From: Tetranychus cinnabarinus | Taxonomy: Eukaryota; Arthropoda; Arachnida; Trombidiformes; Tetranychidae | Direction: 5' to 3' | Length of the DNA: 64,000 nucleotides | Assembly (NCBI GenBank): GCA_022266195.1 | Contig: WHVY01000002.1 | Coordinates: 14,771,001 to 14,835,000, forward strand | Shown: positions 49,201-62,759 of the stretch, piece by piece | How positions within the stretch are numbered: the first letter of the stretch is position 1 | How the letters are laid out: every line of letters begins with the position of its first letter | The notes under the pieces: model-generated | Told to the model about the DNA's origin: nothing | Databases searched by the model: none | What the model saw: the letters and a program-made list of their open reading frames with translations, nothing else | Made by a program: the position numbers and the translations under genes

Positions 49201-52200
49201 GACATTACAAGTGAAAGTTACAAGACCAAAGACTTTACACTAAACTAAACACAGTTCAGTTACTCTAATCACTTTCAATTGTTGCCTTTTTTTCGTACAA
49301 CTTTTTCCTTCTCATCCAAACACTTATAGCATCCATCATCATCATAATCATAATCATCATTATCATCATCATCACCAGTTCGACCTTTGTATAACCTCCA
49401 AGTTATAATCATCATGTTACAATGTCACTTATCCTTTAACCTTTTTTGCCTTCTTCTTATGAATCAACTTGCAATAGCGAAATTGCCTGCAATTTTTATT
49501 CTTGATAACTTTTTGCTCATTTTTTTCATTCTAATAATGATAATGTTATCACTTCAACATTTTGAATAATATTCACATAATAAAAGTCAATCTGTTGAAA
49601 AGGGAGAAACAAAAAGGGAAAACTTTGAAAGCGAACAAAAAATTGACTTGAAAATATGATAAAAATGCAATTCTTTCAACCTTTTCTGGTTCAACTTTTC
49701 ACTCAATAATGACTTTACTAAACTATGTTTTAATATTAATCAATCAAGTTAAATTGTTGAAGAGACTTTGCATTTAATCAAGTCGATTGAATGAAAGAAT
49801 GATAAATCATTTTCACAAAAATCTCGTGTCAAAGGATAAAATCAAATGATGAGAAAAGCAAAATTGATAATTAAAGTGATTCTTGAATTGTTTTGTGATA
49901 AACAAATGTTTCCATTTGAAACAGTTGAGTTTGCAATTGATTAATTTGAATCAATTGCAGGAATTGTTTACGATCTTTTCCATCATTTATTGCCATTCAT
50001 CTTCATTTATCCTCATTTGTGTTCATTTATCCTCATTTGATGGAAACAATTGATTTATGATGAAAAATGATGATCAACTTGTGGACAAATTGCTTGTCAA
50101 CACTGTTCAAGGTGTAATTATTTAGAGAAGCGATGATAATGATGATTCTGTTGGATGAGTTCATGGATTGCCATTTGTTTGGTCAACATGGAGAGGTTGA
50201 TGAAGACAAAGTGAATAGGTATTAATTGTTGATCATCTAGAGGCCATAATTAATAATCAATTGAAGGAAGAAAAGGTTTATTCAATTAACATCAACATTG
50301 GATTAGGGTGAGAAGAAGAAGAAGAAAATGATTCATTGTTGTGACAAAAGTGAATAATAAAAATGAATCTCTCAAGATTTATCTAAATATATAAGTTGAA
50401 CCAAGAAAATTGATGTTTCATTGAACGGATATCTTGATAATCCTTTGAAACAGCATTAGAAGCTTACATCAAAAATGAAAAGAAACTCTATTTTTACGTT
50501 TTTCGTTGGGTTATTCTCGTTGGTAAAGTGATGAAAAAAGAGGAGAAGATGATGAAAAAAACCTAAAAATAAAAATAGTTGAACGTGAAGAGAGAAGATA
50601 TTGAGCAAATTTTTCTTTCGCTTCAAAACTTCAGTCTTTTCACTCCCTGATCAATCCAAGGTATCAACATCTAGGAATCCAATGTTTGAATGATTGAAGG
50701 GAAAAGTTCAATCTACCATGACTTTACCATGAAAACGGTGAATCGAGAGAATAAGCTTTTCTCTTTCCTTTAACTCGTCCTAATCCTTTTACTTTTTCTT
50801 CCTTTCCAAACATCAAACTAAATTGATCTCAAAGTTGAACCAAATATGTTTTTGTATTTTTCATCAATTCCTGTTCATCTTTTTTCTTTATGTTCCTTCA
50901 AGTTCATTTTCAGTTTGAAATGAAACTTTAGACATCAAATACATTCGAGTGCCAACATAAGCCAATAGTAAGTTGCCTGAGCGAAGAAAAACAAAAGCCG
51001 GAAAATTTCAAACCAAGATAAAGCTGATTCAAGACCAAAATCCAATTTCTTAACAGAGGTTAAACTCGTTGAAAGACCGCTGGTTCAAAAGCACTCTTAG
51101 CTTATAATTACATGTTAGACACCAACGGAAATGCGAAAATTACTCAACTCAACACGGTATTTCAGAGATAGAGCTAATAACCATTACTAAAAAACAGGCG
51201 TCTGAAGTTGAACCATTTTCCTGTTGAGAAACCATGAGAAATCTTGAAAGTCAGAGGTGAAGTAATTTTTGTTATGACAGCATGTTATGTCCAAGCAACA
51301 TCAAGTTTCATCTCAATGATGCTTCAGCCAATCGATCATTCAATGACTTTTCTGGTTACATGATATCACTCACTAAGCCAAAAGACACATCAAGCCATTT
51401 TGCTTTGATTAAACCAATACTGAAGCGTTGAGGTTAGGTCACTAAATATGAGAAAACTGATTCCGAATCACAAGGGAAGTACTGACTTTGAATTACCAAA
51501 TACTTTACACCAATCATGTCCAACTGTCCACGTATGGTCAACAAAAAACGAAGGCTAAACACGAAATAAAAAGGAAATGTGAAGTTGAGTAAATTATGCA
51601 AAAATTAAGGAAACACAATGAACAAGCCGAAAGTAAAGGTTTAGCAGCCCGTTGCTAAGCGCGACGTAATCTTAGCGCCTACTTTGAAAAACAACAGAAG
51701 ATTTTTAATTTTGATAAAAATTTCCATTTTTCATAATTTCTCAGTCTATTCAAGCATTCCATTTGTGAATCATCATGATTGGAGCTTTAAATGACTCAGT
51801 AATTAGCTTGGCAACTGTCTGAGAAACTCTCTTCATTTAATCATCACCACTGATTAAAGAGTTAACCCTTTTGTTTCCTTTCATCATTACATTGTTATCC
51901 TTTACTATTCATTTAATTCATATCTTTAAAGATGGCAAAGAGAGAGAGAAACAAATTGCAAGATAAATTGTTCATCCAAATGAATAAGATTTATTACCTT
52001 TTTGCGTTTCATTTCAACTCTTTTGTCTTTCATTTTTATTATTGCAACAATAAAAAAGAAGGCCAAACAAACTTAAAAGATTGAATTTACTTTCTTTTTC
52101 TTCCTTTCATTTTCACTATTATTTTTAATGATTAATATCTTTGGTGAGATGAAAATATACATTTACCATGAAAGATTCAAAGTTATCCCAAAGAAATCTT

Positions 52201-55200
52201 TTCTCTCCTTTTCCCTTTCATTTCACCAATAAATTGTCTGCTTACTTGAATCTTATCAATTCACAAACGATGAAAAGTTATCAACATTTTGTTGAAACAT
52301 TTTTCCTCCATTTTTCCTCCTTTCTCACTTTATATCATGAAAGATTATCAGAGAGAATTTTGAAAGGCGAGAAAAAAAATTTCCTTTTTCCATCCTTCCA
52401 TCAAGTCTATCAAAGCTCATGGTTTCTTCCCTTTAACCAACTCTTGATTAACTTGAAGAAGTTGAACGAACACAAAAACTCCCAGCTGGGAGTTCAACTT
52501 ATCTTTAATTTCGCTTTTTTCAAGTTTCCAGTTTTTAATCAGTCGCAATTGAAACAAATTGAAATCCTTTACAATGAAGAGGAAACTAAGTCAACCCAGA
52601 AAAGATTAATCCAAGTAAATTGAATAATTCAATTGGAATGCTCAGTGTTATTCATTTTTTCCCTTCTCCCACCAAATGCTCAATTCTCATGGTAGTTCAA
52701 CAAGTTTGCATCATTTGAATCAAAGAGTTTTTTATTCAATTAACTTGATCAGATTGATAAACTCTTGATGATATTAGACTAATTTGTAGGTTGAACAGTT
52801 TTAAATGTAAATAATTTTCTTTAGATTCTAGACAAAGTCGAGTTTCTCGAGTTTCGTTTAAAATTAGCAAATTATGCATTCAATATTAGCCAGGATAGAG
52901 AGGAAAGAAGTTTGATCAATCAATATTAACCTCATTATGCAGTTGATTGGTGACATTGTTAATCAACTTGTCATGTTGTATTCCATGTCCAATAATCTTT
53001 TCCCAGTCAACATGAACTTGATATTGGCAAAGGGAGAAAATAAAGGGAACGAAAAAAGTTTTCATCTTCATCACTCTTTTCTTGCCATTTCATTCTCTGG
53101 AGGATGAAGAAAAAAAAATCATTCCTATCATTAGTCATGATAAAACTCTAGTTTTACAGGTCGTAAAAAGATGCAAATTCAATTTAACCGTAATTGTTGC
53201 CAATTAAGATGTCAAAAAGTTTTCATGCAAAAGTTCATTCCATCTTTCAATAAAGATGAAATTAGGAAGCCAATGATTATTGAATGTGCTAATAAAGCAT
53301 TTTCACAAATCAGAGTTTATCCGAAAAATTGATTACCATTTGATTAGATATCAATAGAATAGTGGTGATTCGAGAAGAATTCAGATTTTCAGGATAAATC
53401 AGAAATTATTCCAGCTTTCCCATTGCAAACATTATTACCAATTCGAGTCAACAAAGAACTTTGTATTTTTTAGATTTTTGCGATTGGCTCATTAGTATTA
53501 ATAAAATTTTGTGTCAATATTCAAAAATAACTTATAAGTTGCGAAGAAAATTTTGCGAAAAAATTGCTATCGTTAGCGAATTCTGAAGAAATGTCAAATT
53601 TTTCAAAAACTCAACCTTTCATTTATCGACATTTAATGCTCAACGATTTTGTTATGGGATCGTTTCTTGGACATTATTCTGAGACTTGACTAAACCCTTT
53701 TCTTTGAATTTGCATGAGACTTTAATCGATCTTTAATCTCTGTTGTGCCAAGCAAAAAAATCTTGGGTTTTGAATAATCTCATCGGAATCAACCATGAAA
53801 TGAAGAGAAAGAAAAAAGTATCAATTTTTTTTGTGTATTGGCAAAAATTTCATTACTTCAACAGCTCATCACACAACAATTGAACAAGCCCAACTTGAAT
53901 TTAACCAAACCCAACATCAGAATAAACCTTTTTTTCTCCTGCCAATTCTGACAACTTACATCAACTTTGGCCAACTTTTCAAATCAAAATATTACGAGAT
54001 GAAGTCAGTAAAAAAATATCCTCAGGTTATTGCTCCATTGAAGTTTGAACAAAAAGAAGACTTGAATCTTTCAAAGGTTGTCAGAGAAAAGGTTAAAAAT
54101 AAGTTTAAAATTGACATTTGTTTTGCATTGGAAATTATTGTTTTCAATTGGAATGCAACAAATATAAATATCTATCAATAACTTTTACAAGTAAAAAACA
54201 AGAGAAGACAAAAAAACAAAAATTGAATAACCTCTTGAGAGGCTTGAAACCATAATATAAAAGTAAAAGGAAAGGGTAAAGAAATGCTCGACAAGAAGCA
54301 AAAGTACAAAAGTTGGAAAAAAAGCCTTAAACAACAATCAAAAGTTGCTTGGAAAATATTTACATCATGATTATCATTGTAATTTACGGAGAATCCTGAA
54401 AATGGAAAAATGAAACAAGTTTCACTTTGAATTGAAATGCACAAAAGAGCAAGTTCAACCCGAGATTGACTTTTGTCTGAAACAAAATGACCATTTATGC
54501 GTCCATTTTTGTCTCTCTTCTGTTTTACCATTTAGCATTTAATATTGTTGAAACTCCCTTGAGTAACATTTATGGACTGGAGAGGGTCAACCTCATTATA
54601 ATCCAATCATGATGTGTTCAACTTTACTCGACTTTTTTCGACATTTCATTTTCTATCGTGACTTTGACTTTATGTAATTTTGACTTTTCGTTTTTTTCTT
54701 CTTCTTCTCGTGAAAATGAAGTTACATTTACCTTTGGGAATTTTCACCTTCCCTGTCTCTTTCCATGTTCATCTGTATTTATCCTGCAGTCTGTCTACCT
54801 CAATCCATCTGCAACGTCTGTTGCTGTTCACCTTTAATGAAACCTTTTTCACCTTTGATTTCGATTTAAATTGCGAAGAGAGAGAAAAAAAAGTTTTCTC
54901 TAAATTTTGCTTTTCGCCTTTTTGCAGCCTTTTCAAGTCTACCATTGACTGTGTGCTCATTGAAACAAAGGTTAACATGTTTTCCTGTCAATAAATGTCT
55001 ACTCATTTTGTTACCTTTTTTTGCCTCCTTTTCTTTTCTTTTTTACCTTCCTATTAGATTTAACCTGATTTTTATTCACTTTCACACCTGAACATTGAAC
55101 AATTATTTCTCAGGGGAAATAATCATCGAAACTTCAGCCTTTAAATGAAAAACTGTTAAGAGTTGCTGCCACTTGGCCAACACCTTTCCTTCAAAGTTGA

Positions 55201-58200
55201 CTTTTCAGGTTGAAAATCAATCTCATTTGAAGAGGAAAATTTCAACCCAAAGGCCAACTTTAAACCATTGCACTTCATTGAACTTCATTTGATTAGGTCT
55301 TGACTTACACCAACTAGCTAGATAAAATGTCCAATCAAGAGAATAAGAAAAGTCTATTTTCAGAAGTTGTCATCAAAAATGTAAAGAAAAATCGATCTTT
55401 AGAATCGGTTCACTTTCGTATTTTTGGTTCAAACTATGATTGACTATCAAAACAAACCTGCAAGAAACAGAAGACTTACAAGACTTTGAATAGGGAATGG
55501 AAAAGTCTTGGAATGAACATCATGAATAGGGAATATCGCGAACTGATAATAGCTATTCATCAAAAGTCAAATGGCTTACACTTTTCATTGATGCATGATC
55601 GAGCAAGAACATGAGCTGAGGGAAAGTTTGTTAATTACACTCAACTCTTTTTACATCAAAATTTATGTTAACATTTTGTTGAAGGTCAGTAATTGAAGCA
55701 TTTCATTTGCTTCAAGTCTTCATTTTTTGAGTCACAAAATTTGTTGTTTGTTGAGAGAGAAAAGACAAAGAAATGGAACCTCACCCTTCATGTAATATTC
55801 ATGTGAGTGGACAATTGATTGTTAACCATAAGAGGAGGAAAAGATTGGTGAAGCATTGGGTGCAAGATGAGGTCTGTAAAGATGCTGAATGTTGTCATAT
55901 TGAAATGTGAATGAAGATTGGTGAAAGTTTTTTTTGCTTCTTCTTTTGTTTGTGTTCATCACCATATTTCACCGAGAATCAACTCAACTGTTCACTGGGT
56001 GAAGAACTGTAAAAAGTGGAGAAAAAAATGTGATAGTGTTGAGATGATATGGAAGACAGGGAAAGATTAGGGTTGACTGAGATATGAATTATTCATTTGA
56101 TTTATGAGCATTTTGACTAGAGTTGAGGAAAGAAACAACTTTTTTTCTTTCAACATTTATTGTTACCTGAATGATAATTAAATTTAATCATGGTTAACCG
56201 TCTTCGTCTTGCCTTTCTCCATTTTCACTTTTTTCTTGTTTACATGAAAATTTATCCAAACTTGCAGGGAGTGAAAATGGAATCAAAAAAGTGTATAAAT
56301 TTATCATCGTCAATTACCTTGAAGATTACTTGAAATTAAAGATTCGCTTCTCAATTTGTCTGAAAAGTCGATAATTCAAGTTGAATTTGGAAAACATTGA
56401 AATGAACTCTAAGATAACCTCAATTTTCGTTGCAACTTTCGATTTTTTATCGAATTTTAATTTTCCAATCCGCGAATTTCAGGTGTGAATCCAGTTCTCC
56501 AAGCGACATTTACATTTGCTCAAATGTACTTCATCTTTACCTATTCACGATTAATGATTAATAAGTTCAAGTTGATTGCACGAATTGGATTAATGCATTT
56601 GGTTGGAACCAATATTTGCGTTTGGATTCGAACCCTGGGAAAGGAAACTCTTCAGGTAAGAATGATGAAACCAAAAGAGATTAACATGATAAACAATAGT
56701 GAATATGAATAGGAATTTTATGGGAAATTTTTTCTTTCCTTTTTTTCGTTTCAAGGAATTGAAGGCAACAGAATCACATTCATTCTTGGAGGAACTGATT
56801 CTTCCTTTGAGAACAGAAATGCGACCCTTTAATCGAACCAATGCAACCCTGGCTTTCAACGAGATGAACACTTCCAACCCTTGTCAAAAGGAGCAAATCA
56901 TGGGCAGCATTCTGGCCGATACCTCACCTTACCTGTATCCCTTTATAGTTGAATATAGTCTTATTGGTGCTGCATTCCTTTATGTCATGTGGTCGAACAT
57001 TGGACGAAATTCAAAGAGTCTCAATGATCCGTGTTCACTTCCTTCTTCACCTGGAACCGGGGTCAACATTGACAATCTGTCAACCTCGAGTCGAGAGTCT
57101 TCTGCACTGGTTTCTCATTCACTCTACAGTTGCCTTGGATCGAGTAAAGGTACGACTTCGACATTTGTCTTGAATCTCATTAAACTTATTTTTTAATTTT
57201 CTTTCCATTTTTAGGATTATTTTGTGGATTTTTGTTCCTCGTTGTTTCAATAACTTCATTGATAATCTTCTTCGTCTTGGTTCATCATCCAACTTACAAC
57301 CTATTGGCTACTCTTATAAGTGACATTTCACATTCAACTTTACTAATACTCAGTAGTTTGGCCATAATTTTGGCTTACTTCAAAATTCGCAAACTTCGAT
57401 TTCAACCAGGTAAGAAGAAAAGTTTTTTTCTCTTCTTATATTCATTCATTCAACATGAAGTTGACAGAAGTAGACACTAGCTTTCACTTGTTTTTGCTTC
57501 TTGTTTAGTGATAGAACAATTGTTTGAGAAGAAAAATCTCTTTTCTAAGTTGATTATTCTCATGTTTCCATTGAGTCCATTTACTTTTGTTGCTACCATT
57601 TTCATCATCTCCAATCAACTGTAACCCTGAGAAGGATAAACATTGAAATTGAAAGGGTAAAACTGGTCATTTGTGAAGATGACCTTAGCTATTCTTGAAT
57701 CATTTTCTTGAACCTATTAAGACTCAAATCTAATATTAGAGCTGAGTTTTCAGACCTTAAGCTAACCTCTTCTTATTTAACTGTTTTTGTTTTCCCTGCT
57801 TTTAAAACCTTAATAACATTGAAAAGAAAGGTTAACCTGAATTTCAAGACCATTCTTATGGTTCCTTCCTATGGTCGATGAAAGCCAAGTAGCCTTGTTG
57901 TATTAACTTCAAGATACTCTTTACAAGAGCATAAAATGAAGTCAACAAATAATAGTTGGACTCAAATGCATTTCTCATCACTTTACCTTTTTTTATCGTC
58001 CAAAAGTCTGCCAACATTCAAGTTTCCAACAATAATGCATTGACATTTATAAATCAACAATACACCAAATAATCAGTTGATTAGGGAATCGGCGAAAAAT
58101 TGCAATAAAATTCTTTTCCTTTCAACATGAAATCAATTTCAACTTTTGCTCAACATTTGGTTCACTTTTTGTTTCATTTACTTTGATTAGGTGTCCATGA

Positions 58201-61200
58201 AACTGCTGATGGTGGTTTACGTGACTTACTCCTACGAGTGGCTGCCTTTGGGTTGTATGTTTACTCGTTGTTTGGGGTAATTGCAGGAGCAATGGATTTA
58301 TCCTCATTACAACATTTCGCCGTCTTAATTACCAGCACACTCACAATACTTCAAGTAAGTTTAACAAAATGCACACACTTCGAATTTTAGTGTCTCGAAA
58401 GTCAACTAAAAATTTAAAGTTCGAAAATAAAATTACTTAAGTTTAGCGAAATCTGCAAAAATAATAAAATCAGTTTCTAAGTTTTGCTATTTTTTAACTT
58501 CGAATATGCCAGCAATTACTGAATTCTCAAGTTTTTTAAAAAAATTTTTGTTCTAAATTGCAAATCTCAAATTCAAATATCGTTGTTAAAAACTAATAAG
58601 GTCAAAAATCTTCGTTTTTCTGAACAGAAGTCGGATTTTCCTTCCATTTCGTTGCTTTTCAATTCTTAGCTTTGATTGCTTTTTCACTATTCTTCAAAGC
58701 TGAAAGCTAATCGAAATGATTATGTTCTAATTGAATAACTTGAAGTTTTCATTGGCATTCATTTTTCATTATAATCTTGCAAAATGTGACAATTGAAACT
58801 CATTATTCCTTATATTCACAATGTCTTTAAGTAACTTTTACGATGAAATTTTCACATAAAGTATCCATTAGAAGTGAAAATTTTTTAGTTAAAAGATTTT
58901 CATTTTATGGGTTAATTTTGAAAGCAAGAAAAGTTTAATGTGCAATAATTGAGGAACGGAAAGTTGATCGGTTAAGAGCGAAAACATTAGATTCAGTTTT
59001 GGTATGAAGGGAAAGTGTAAAAGCAATTTCCAGTGCAATATAAATCTCTATGGTAAATTGTTATTCTTGAGACATTAATTGGTCATTGTGCGGTCAAACG
59101 TTACATTTGATTTCCAAATGAACGCCTTGAGAGTTTCTTAACCAAACGTAAGAACATGAATAAGAGTAAAGATTTTCATCAACATTAGACTGGACTAGAT
59201 TAGGGTTTAGCCTGCAGAGCACATGTGTGTGTCTGTGTGAAAAGGATAAGGCAAAAAGGCTAAGAAATTCAACATTGAAAAGGAAATGTGCTCATTCCAT
59301 GTGCAACTATTTTCTCCATTTTCCCCTCTTCTAATAACATGTAATTCCTAAATGTTTCCGGTTTTCTGGGCTTCACCATCTTTCCTCAATCTCTGCCTCT
59401 TAATCTTGCTTCTTAATGTGTAAATCTATTATCATTATGATATCATTTGAAAAGGCAAACCGTAAAGACTGAAGCAAACATTGAAGCCAAAAGTTCATTT
59501 AGATCATTGCAAGATTGCTCATTAAAAGTAAACCTCTCGAGGCTAGTTTCATGAGCAAGTAAACCTGGAATCATGTCGAGTCATTGAAATCAAATGTTCA
59601 ATTTGAAATTATGGCTCACTTGATGAACATTTTTTTTCGCCAAACTTTTTTGTTCCATTCACCATTAAAACTACTTTACAACTAGAAAAAAAAGTTATTC
59701 AGATAAACTCCATTATTCTCAATCACTTTGACCTTTTCACTTTTCTTTTCAATCACTTTTTTCTCTCTCATTTCACCCATTTTCGACTCAATATTTTTCT
59801 CCACCTTGGACAAGTTTCCTTTTTCTCATCAGGTTTTGCCATGCAAAATGTGGCCAAAAATGCAAAGAAGAAGAGAAGAGAAAAAAATGTGTTTTTCTTG
59901 TTTATTTTGCATACATAGAAAGCAGAGGTTGATGCATTTACCTTTTCTCTTTGAATGCAAAGTAAATTGCTTTTTACGTCATTTTGTATTATCCAAGTTA
60001 ACTCAATACCATTATAAGTATAACCTTTCAGTTACACATGAAAATCAATTACCAGGAATCAGAATATTGTTGCGAACAAAATCTTAGTTGTTGTCCAATT
60101 AACTTGCAATAACATTGTTTTCTATCTCATTTCATCTTCACATCTCAACTCTCAATCATCATCAATTTTGTGATGCAAAAGAAGAAAATGAAGAGAGAGA
60201 GAGAAAAAACAGAGAATCCAATTGATTGAAATTGAATATTGGGTGTTTACCAGAATATCGACTTTGAATGAGATTCAAAATAGATTCTAAACTATAGATT
60301 CATGATGTTCTCACAATGGATTCGTTATGAGCAAAGACTTGGAGGGAAAAAGTTGAGTTAATAAAAAGCAAAAGGTGGAGTTGAGATTAAATGTTTATTT
60401 CAATTATTTTAATATCAATTTGAATCAACAGGGAATGTCTTTTTAGGCGTCATCAATGGCTTCAATTAAAAGGTTTGCCAAGTTTAGGAGAAAAATTCAT
60501 TAGAAGTTTTTTTCTTGCAAATTTCACCTTTTAACACCTTTTTCTGTAATAAAAATTTCGACATTCAACTATCATGATAAACTGCTATTTGGATTCATTA
60601 TTCAGTCAACTCGTTTACTTGATTCTGCCTCTAATCAATTCAATTTGATGAAGATGCAAATGTGAATGATGATAAAAAAGCTAAACTCGTTTTACTTTGG
60701 TTTTTTTAATAAGTTTACTTTGATTGCCTTGATTCAGTCAACAGAGGAAACCGTCAATGCAAATCAGATTCACTTGCAATTCAAGTGTAAATACCTTTTC
60801 ACCTTATTTTTTTTCTTTCTTTTGCTTGTTGATGAGAGTCATGATGATGAAGATGAAGATGCAGGCAAAAACGTAGTAAATGTTAATTTAACTTGAGACT
60901 TTTAATTTACACCAAAAGAGTTGAACGAAAAAGTTAATCAATTTGAAAGGTTGAAATTTGGAAAGGTGGGAAAATAGGGAATCTCAAGTTGAGTTTAATT
61001 GAGATTGACATTTCCATGGATTTGGTTCATGGAAAATCAGTAAATAATTTGCACACAATTGGAAAAATTAGAGAGTCAAAGAGAATGCCTGAGTTTAATG
61101 TAAAGAGTTAAATTGATTATCACAACATTTAGATTCAATCCTTTCAATGTTTTTTTGCCTTCATCAAAAACATCACTTTAATTGCCTTAAATAGTTGAAA

Positions 61201-62287
61201 AGCTGATAGAAAAGTGATTCCATCAAATAGTCAAAGAAATGTGCAATTTTCAAAAAGTGCAAGTACTTCAAGTGACACTTGACTTGCTCAATTTATTCAT
61301 ATTTGAATCGCTTGCTAAGTAACTTAATTGGTTAATCACTTTCCATTATTTTCATTTCCATCGCCTCAACAATTATTCTAATCAATCAAAAACTTCTCGA
61401 TTCTCCTAGAAACATCTATTGATGAAACTGCGAAAATCGATCAAAATCAATTTTCTCATTGCGTTTCTGTGCGCTATTCAGAGTTTTAATTTTCCGTTTC
61501 GCCAGATTGCCGTTTCATTGAGTCTTTTGGTGATTGGTTAGGTTAGGTTAGATTAGCTTCCGGATAATATACACAATCAGTGAAAAATTCAAAATCGAAA
61601 TATAATCCGAATAAATAATTTAAATCACAATCTCATCAGGGATTTCGTCGATCTTATCTTCTATAGCTTTTAATCAAATCTGATCAGTTTTTCTCATTCA
61701 AAAAATTGAATGATTGTGATTGAACAACTTAAATAATTGTGTTCATAAAATAAAAAATCGATCTATTTCTAATGTAAATTGATCGGAAAATCGATCTCAG
61801 TGGAAATCTGAAATCGAAACATCTCTATCTTCATCTCAGTTTTTGTCTTAGATTTTGCTCGAATGCTACAAATCTCTTTTGAAACGATTGAAAATCGATT
61901 TTAAGACCACTTAAGATTGCTGATTAAGCTATTCATCTAAACCAGTCATTTGAATTATTGGATTTTCAATTTTTTAATCAAACTTTTTTCTCTCCATTTC
62001 AGGTGACTCTTCAATCGCTCTTTATCTCTGACGTTGTATGCCGCAAACGAAGTAACTTAAAGCAGCCTGGACGACAATTGATAACCTTTTTACTGATTGC
62101 TAATCTCACCCTTTGGATCATTTATACCTTTGAAATGCAGAAGGTCGAAGCATCTCCCGTTCAACTGCGAATCTATGGTTTCTCAACTTGGGCACTCATT
62201 GTTCGGATAACTTTGCCTTTATCAATCTTCTACCGCTTCCACTCAGCAATCACATTTGCCGAAGTCTGGAAAAATTCATACAAATGA
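43227..62287 (+). CDS. Otopetrin-family proton channel
   Basis: Eight exons carry the conserved membrane core: 43385-43499, 43567-43660, 43996-44178, 56483-56655, 56756-57149, 57215-57409, 58191-58354 and 62003-62287. All phases agree and every donor is GT. An upstream in-frame ATG at 43227, read straight through, gives one possible start (Ser-rich MTLLTGYFNC...). Spliced starts from 41454 or 30129 are alternatives. The core has about 534 residues and twelve predicted membrane segments. Family signatures include FLRIGAVGFGLGTMIYNGLEFG, DASPxLxP-like ADTSPYLYPFIVEYSLI, GLFCGFLFLVVSITSLIIFF and the closing RFHSAITFAEVWKNSYK. Arthropod otopetrins (for example fly OtopLa) are dimeric, acid-activated proton channels, including acid-taste sensors. 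The loop in exon 5 has NRT and NAT N-glycosylation sites. One intron is 12.3 kb and contains a 28S rRNA fragment. Confidence 0.93.
44179..48327. other. Otopetrin intron 3, left part
   Basis: No exon is supported. A short telomere-like CCTAA run lies at 44571-44596. The open frames are AT-rich noise. Confidence 0.4.
44571..44596. repeat. Short interstitial telomere-like (CCTAA) repeat
   Basis: Four units of CCTAA/CCTTA in tandem match the arthropod telomere unit TTAGG on the minus strand. It is too short to exclude chance. Confidence 0.4.
48328..48780 (+). pseudogene. 5'-truncated 28S rRNA 3'-end copy inside otopetrin intron
   Basis: GTTAGACCGTCGTGAGACAG opens a stretch with clear large-subunit rRNA identity. 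ACCCTACTGATGAC follows, then the sarcin-ricin loop AGTACGAGAGGAACC (48397-48411), GCAGGTTCGGACA and TGCCTCTAAGTCAGAATC (to 48507). The block near 48718-48765 (AGTAGAGTAGTT...GCGATCTATTGA...GCCTTTGACAG) aligns with the terminal helix of animal 28S (GGAGTAGCCT...CGATC...GAG...GCCT). The copy therefore reaches the 3' end of the gene but starts about 450 bases before it. Some normally invariant bases differ (GGTTATTTTTACCC where GGTTAGTTTTACCC is usual), so it is probably a non-functional insertion. The exact right border is uncertain. Confidence 0.85.
48781..56482. other. Otopetrin intron 3, right part
   Basis: No exon is supported. The first 100 bases may still be rDNA spacer. It includes a 20-bp unit repeated twice (50001-50040), an 18-bp perfect palindrome (52477-52494) and ATC/CAT microsatellite patches near 49330-49375. 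Confidence 0.4.
52459..52500. other. Nested palindrome
   Basis: AACTCCCAGCTGGGAGTT (52477-52494) is a perfect 18-bp palindrome. An outer pair AAGTTGAAC (52459-52467) and GTTCAACTT (52492-52500) can pair across it, so two competing foldings are possible. Confidence 0.7.
58355..62002. other. Otopetrin last intron
   Basis: A 3.6 kb AT-rich intron with a GA run near 60195 and a TTAGG-like run at 61536-61556. No exon was found. Confidence 0.5.
61536..61556. repeat. Short interstitial TTAGG repeat
   Basis: TTAGG TTAGG TTAGA TTAG in tandem, in the opposite orientation to the one at 44571. Arthropod telomere unit, but very short. Confidence 0.4.
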
Positions 62288-62748
62288 TCTCTTCCTTTTC
62301 CTTCCTACTCTTTCCTTTTTTTTCAAATCATCATTATCATCATCAACTCCACTCATCTTATCATCAATCTAAAGTCATGGTTTATTCACTCGTTTCAACA
62401 TTAATTTTTTTACTTTACGCTTCTTGGGCCATTTCAATGAAACCAGTGAAAACTTTTGCTTTCTTTCCTCTCCTTCATTTTTCGATGAACAAAAGCAAAC
62501 AATTTTTTGTAATTTTTCATTCATCATCACCAGAACCCTTAATTATCCCAATCATTATGCATTTTAATGTAAAAGGCAAAAACTTATTTTATTGAATAAT
62601 CCTTTTCTTCCCAAAAACTTTTTTCATCTAACATTTAATTCAACTTTGAATGCATTTTCAGTCCAAAAAGAAACGAAAATTGTTCAAACTTGAAGTAATA
62701 TATTTTTGTCATCAAAACATTAGCACTTTTTTACCGAAAATCAATCGA

Positions 62749-62754
62749 AATAAA
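62749..62754 (+). terminator. Candidate otopetrin polyadenylation signal
   Basis: AATAAA lies about 460 bases after the otopetrin stop codon. Closer non-canonical signals are possible. Confidence 0.35.
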
Positions 62755-62759
62755 AAATT

